A stretch of DNA of 64,000 nt, from assembly GCA_964503885.1 (NCBI GenBank), contig CAZDCD010000005.1:62001-126000 (forward strand). The letters are read 5' to 3'. Origin of the DNA: CAZDCD01 sp964503885. Lineage in GTDB: Bacteria; Bacteroidota; Bacteroidia; Bacteroidales; UBA10428. Below the pieces are notes generated by a model, which saw nothing but the letters and a program-made list of their open reading frames with translations, was not told where the DNA came from and did not search any database. This document shows positions 63,507 to 64,000 of this stretch, piece by piece (position 1 is the stretch's first letter; each line of letters starts with the position of its first letter). Position numbers and translations under genes: made by a program.

Positions 63507-64000
63507 TTAAAAATGATATGCCGGGTTGTCCCTGTCGAAATCAACAGATCCGAATGATGGATTGAGCAGGACATTCTCATAGATATATTCGTTAAAAAGT
63601 CCTTTCTCATCGAATGATTTTACCCCGACCGGTATTTTTTTATCCCTGTCGATATACAGGATGATGGTTTTGGCATAATCGTTCGGAACTTTCAGATGTA
63701 TGCCGGGCCTGATATCGTCAAAGCTTTTAAGTGACGGATTCAACTCCATGATCATAAAATCGCTTACAAACAGCTTCCACGAAATGTCTTCAAGAGTCTC
63801 ATTTTCCTGCACCGTATAATCGATATAAGTGAATGCAGGGTTCTCCACTGTTATTTTATAACAGATAACACCGTTATACTTAACCAGTCCGTTGTATGTT
63901 GTCATCTCACCGATCTGGTTCCGGTATTTTGAAAACAGGTGTTCCACGATCTTAACCAGAAATTCAAAGCCGGCCTTTAATACTGAATTATGGTGACTGC
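63507..64000 (-). CDS. LysM-like DUF1571-type protein, N-terminus outside window
   Basis: The frame is open to the right edge. The visible 164 residues include HHNSVLKAGFEFLVKIVEHL, a central conserved block YNGLVKYNGVICYKITVEN, and an embedded LysM-type motif YTVQENETLEDISWKLFVSDFM. The pattern resembles the DUF1571 envelope proteins of Bacteroidota. It precedes the RND pump gene by 27 bases on the same strand, so co-transcription is likely. An internal GTG at 63947 is not the true start, because the conserved block continues upstream. Confidence 0.7.
   Translation of the reverse strand, partial: SHHNSVLKAGFEFLVKIVEHLFSKYRNQIGEMTTYNGLVKYNGVICYKITVENPAFTYIDYTVQENETLEDISWKLFVSDFMIMELNPSLKSFDDIRPGIHLKVPNDYAKTIILYIDRDKKIPVGVKSFDEKGLFNEYIYENVLLNPSFGSVDFDRDNPAYHF

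Overview
The window reads as a draft chromosomal contig from a member of the Bacteroidota, most likely a Bacteroidales/Marinilabiliales-type environmental bacterium. The basis is family content: a TonB-dependent receptor with an N-terminal carboxypeptidase-regulatory-like domain, a bacteroidete-style acyl-ACP thioesterase, HU, an HD-domain CCA-adding enzyme, a large SNF2 protein and an AT-rich sequence with short intergenic leaders. A run of 10 N at 18583-18592 shows it is a scaffolded assembly. No rRNA, tRNA, CRISPR array, prophage or insertion sequence was recognised.

Region 1 (1-7.8 kb) is a regulated export locus. A membrane histidine kinase and an NtrC-type activator (minus strand) face a plus-strand operon of membrane-fusion protein, ABC ATPase, a 96-residue unknown protein and a TolC-like channel. 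A near-consensus -24/-12 (sigma-54) promoter and two upstream sites lie between them. The ABC permease expected in such an operon is absent.

Region 2 (7.8-36 kb) is mostly housekeeping and metabolic: GNAT, a beta-helix lipoprotein, a secreted endonuclease/phosphatase-like protein, SNF2 helicase, CCA-adding enzyme, thioredoxin, a TPP riboswitch driving a TonB-dependent receptor (presumably thiamine uptake, split only by the assembly gap), XseB, a nucleotidyltransferase, HU, DinB, an MnmD-like methyltransferase, a peroxiredoxin, RecA, an alanine/sodium symporter, TetR, acyl-ACP thioesterase, nitroreductase, PhzF, an ABC-2 exporter, an SDR enzyme and an MFS transporter. Two intergenic areas hold dispersed hairpin repeats.

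Region 3 (36-60.4 kb) is the most interesting. It is a dense stress-protection block: two hybrid kinases, ferredoxin, a divergent RpiA, FtsH, LapA-like protein plus Dps, an ECF sigma factor, a second NtrC-type activator, universal-stress proteins, an FAD oxidoreductase, Cu/Zn superoxide dismutase, a SHOCT protein, a P-type proton ATPase, a six-BON-domain lipoprotein and a HEAT-repeat protein. Reading the intergenic DNA, I find a recurring 17-bp palindrome (TGTRRA-n5-TTCYACA type) and, commonly about 120-160 bp away, a YTGGYAT-type -24 element. The two together flank most transcription units of the block. I propose one sigma-54/enhancer-binding-protein regulon, probably run by the activator at 43768-45132, with the ECF sigma factor as one target. 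The promoter and operator pairs are visible in the sequence; the regulatory assignment is inference.

Region 4 (60.4-64 kb) holds an RND-family efflux pump and a truncated LysM-containing protein at the window edge.
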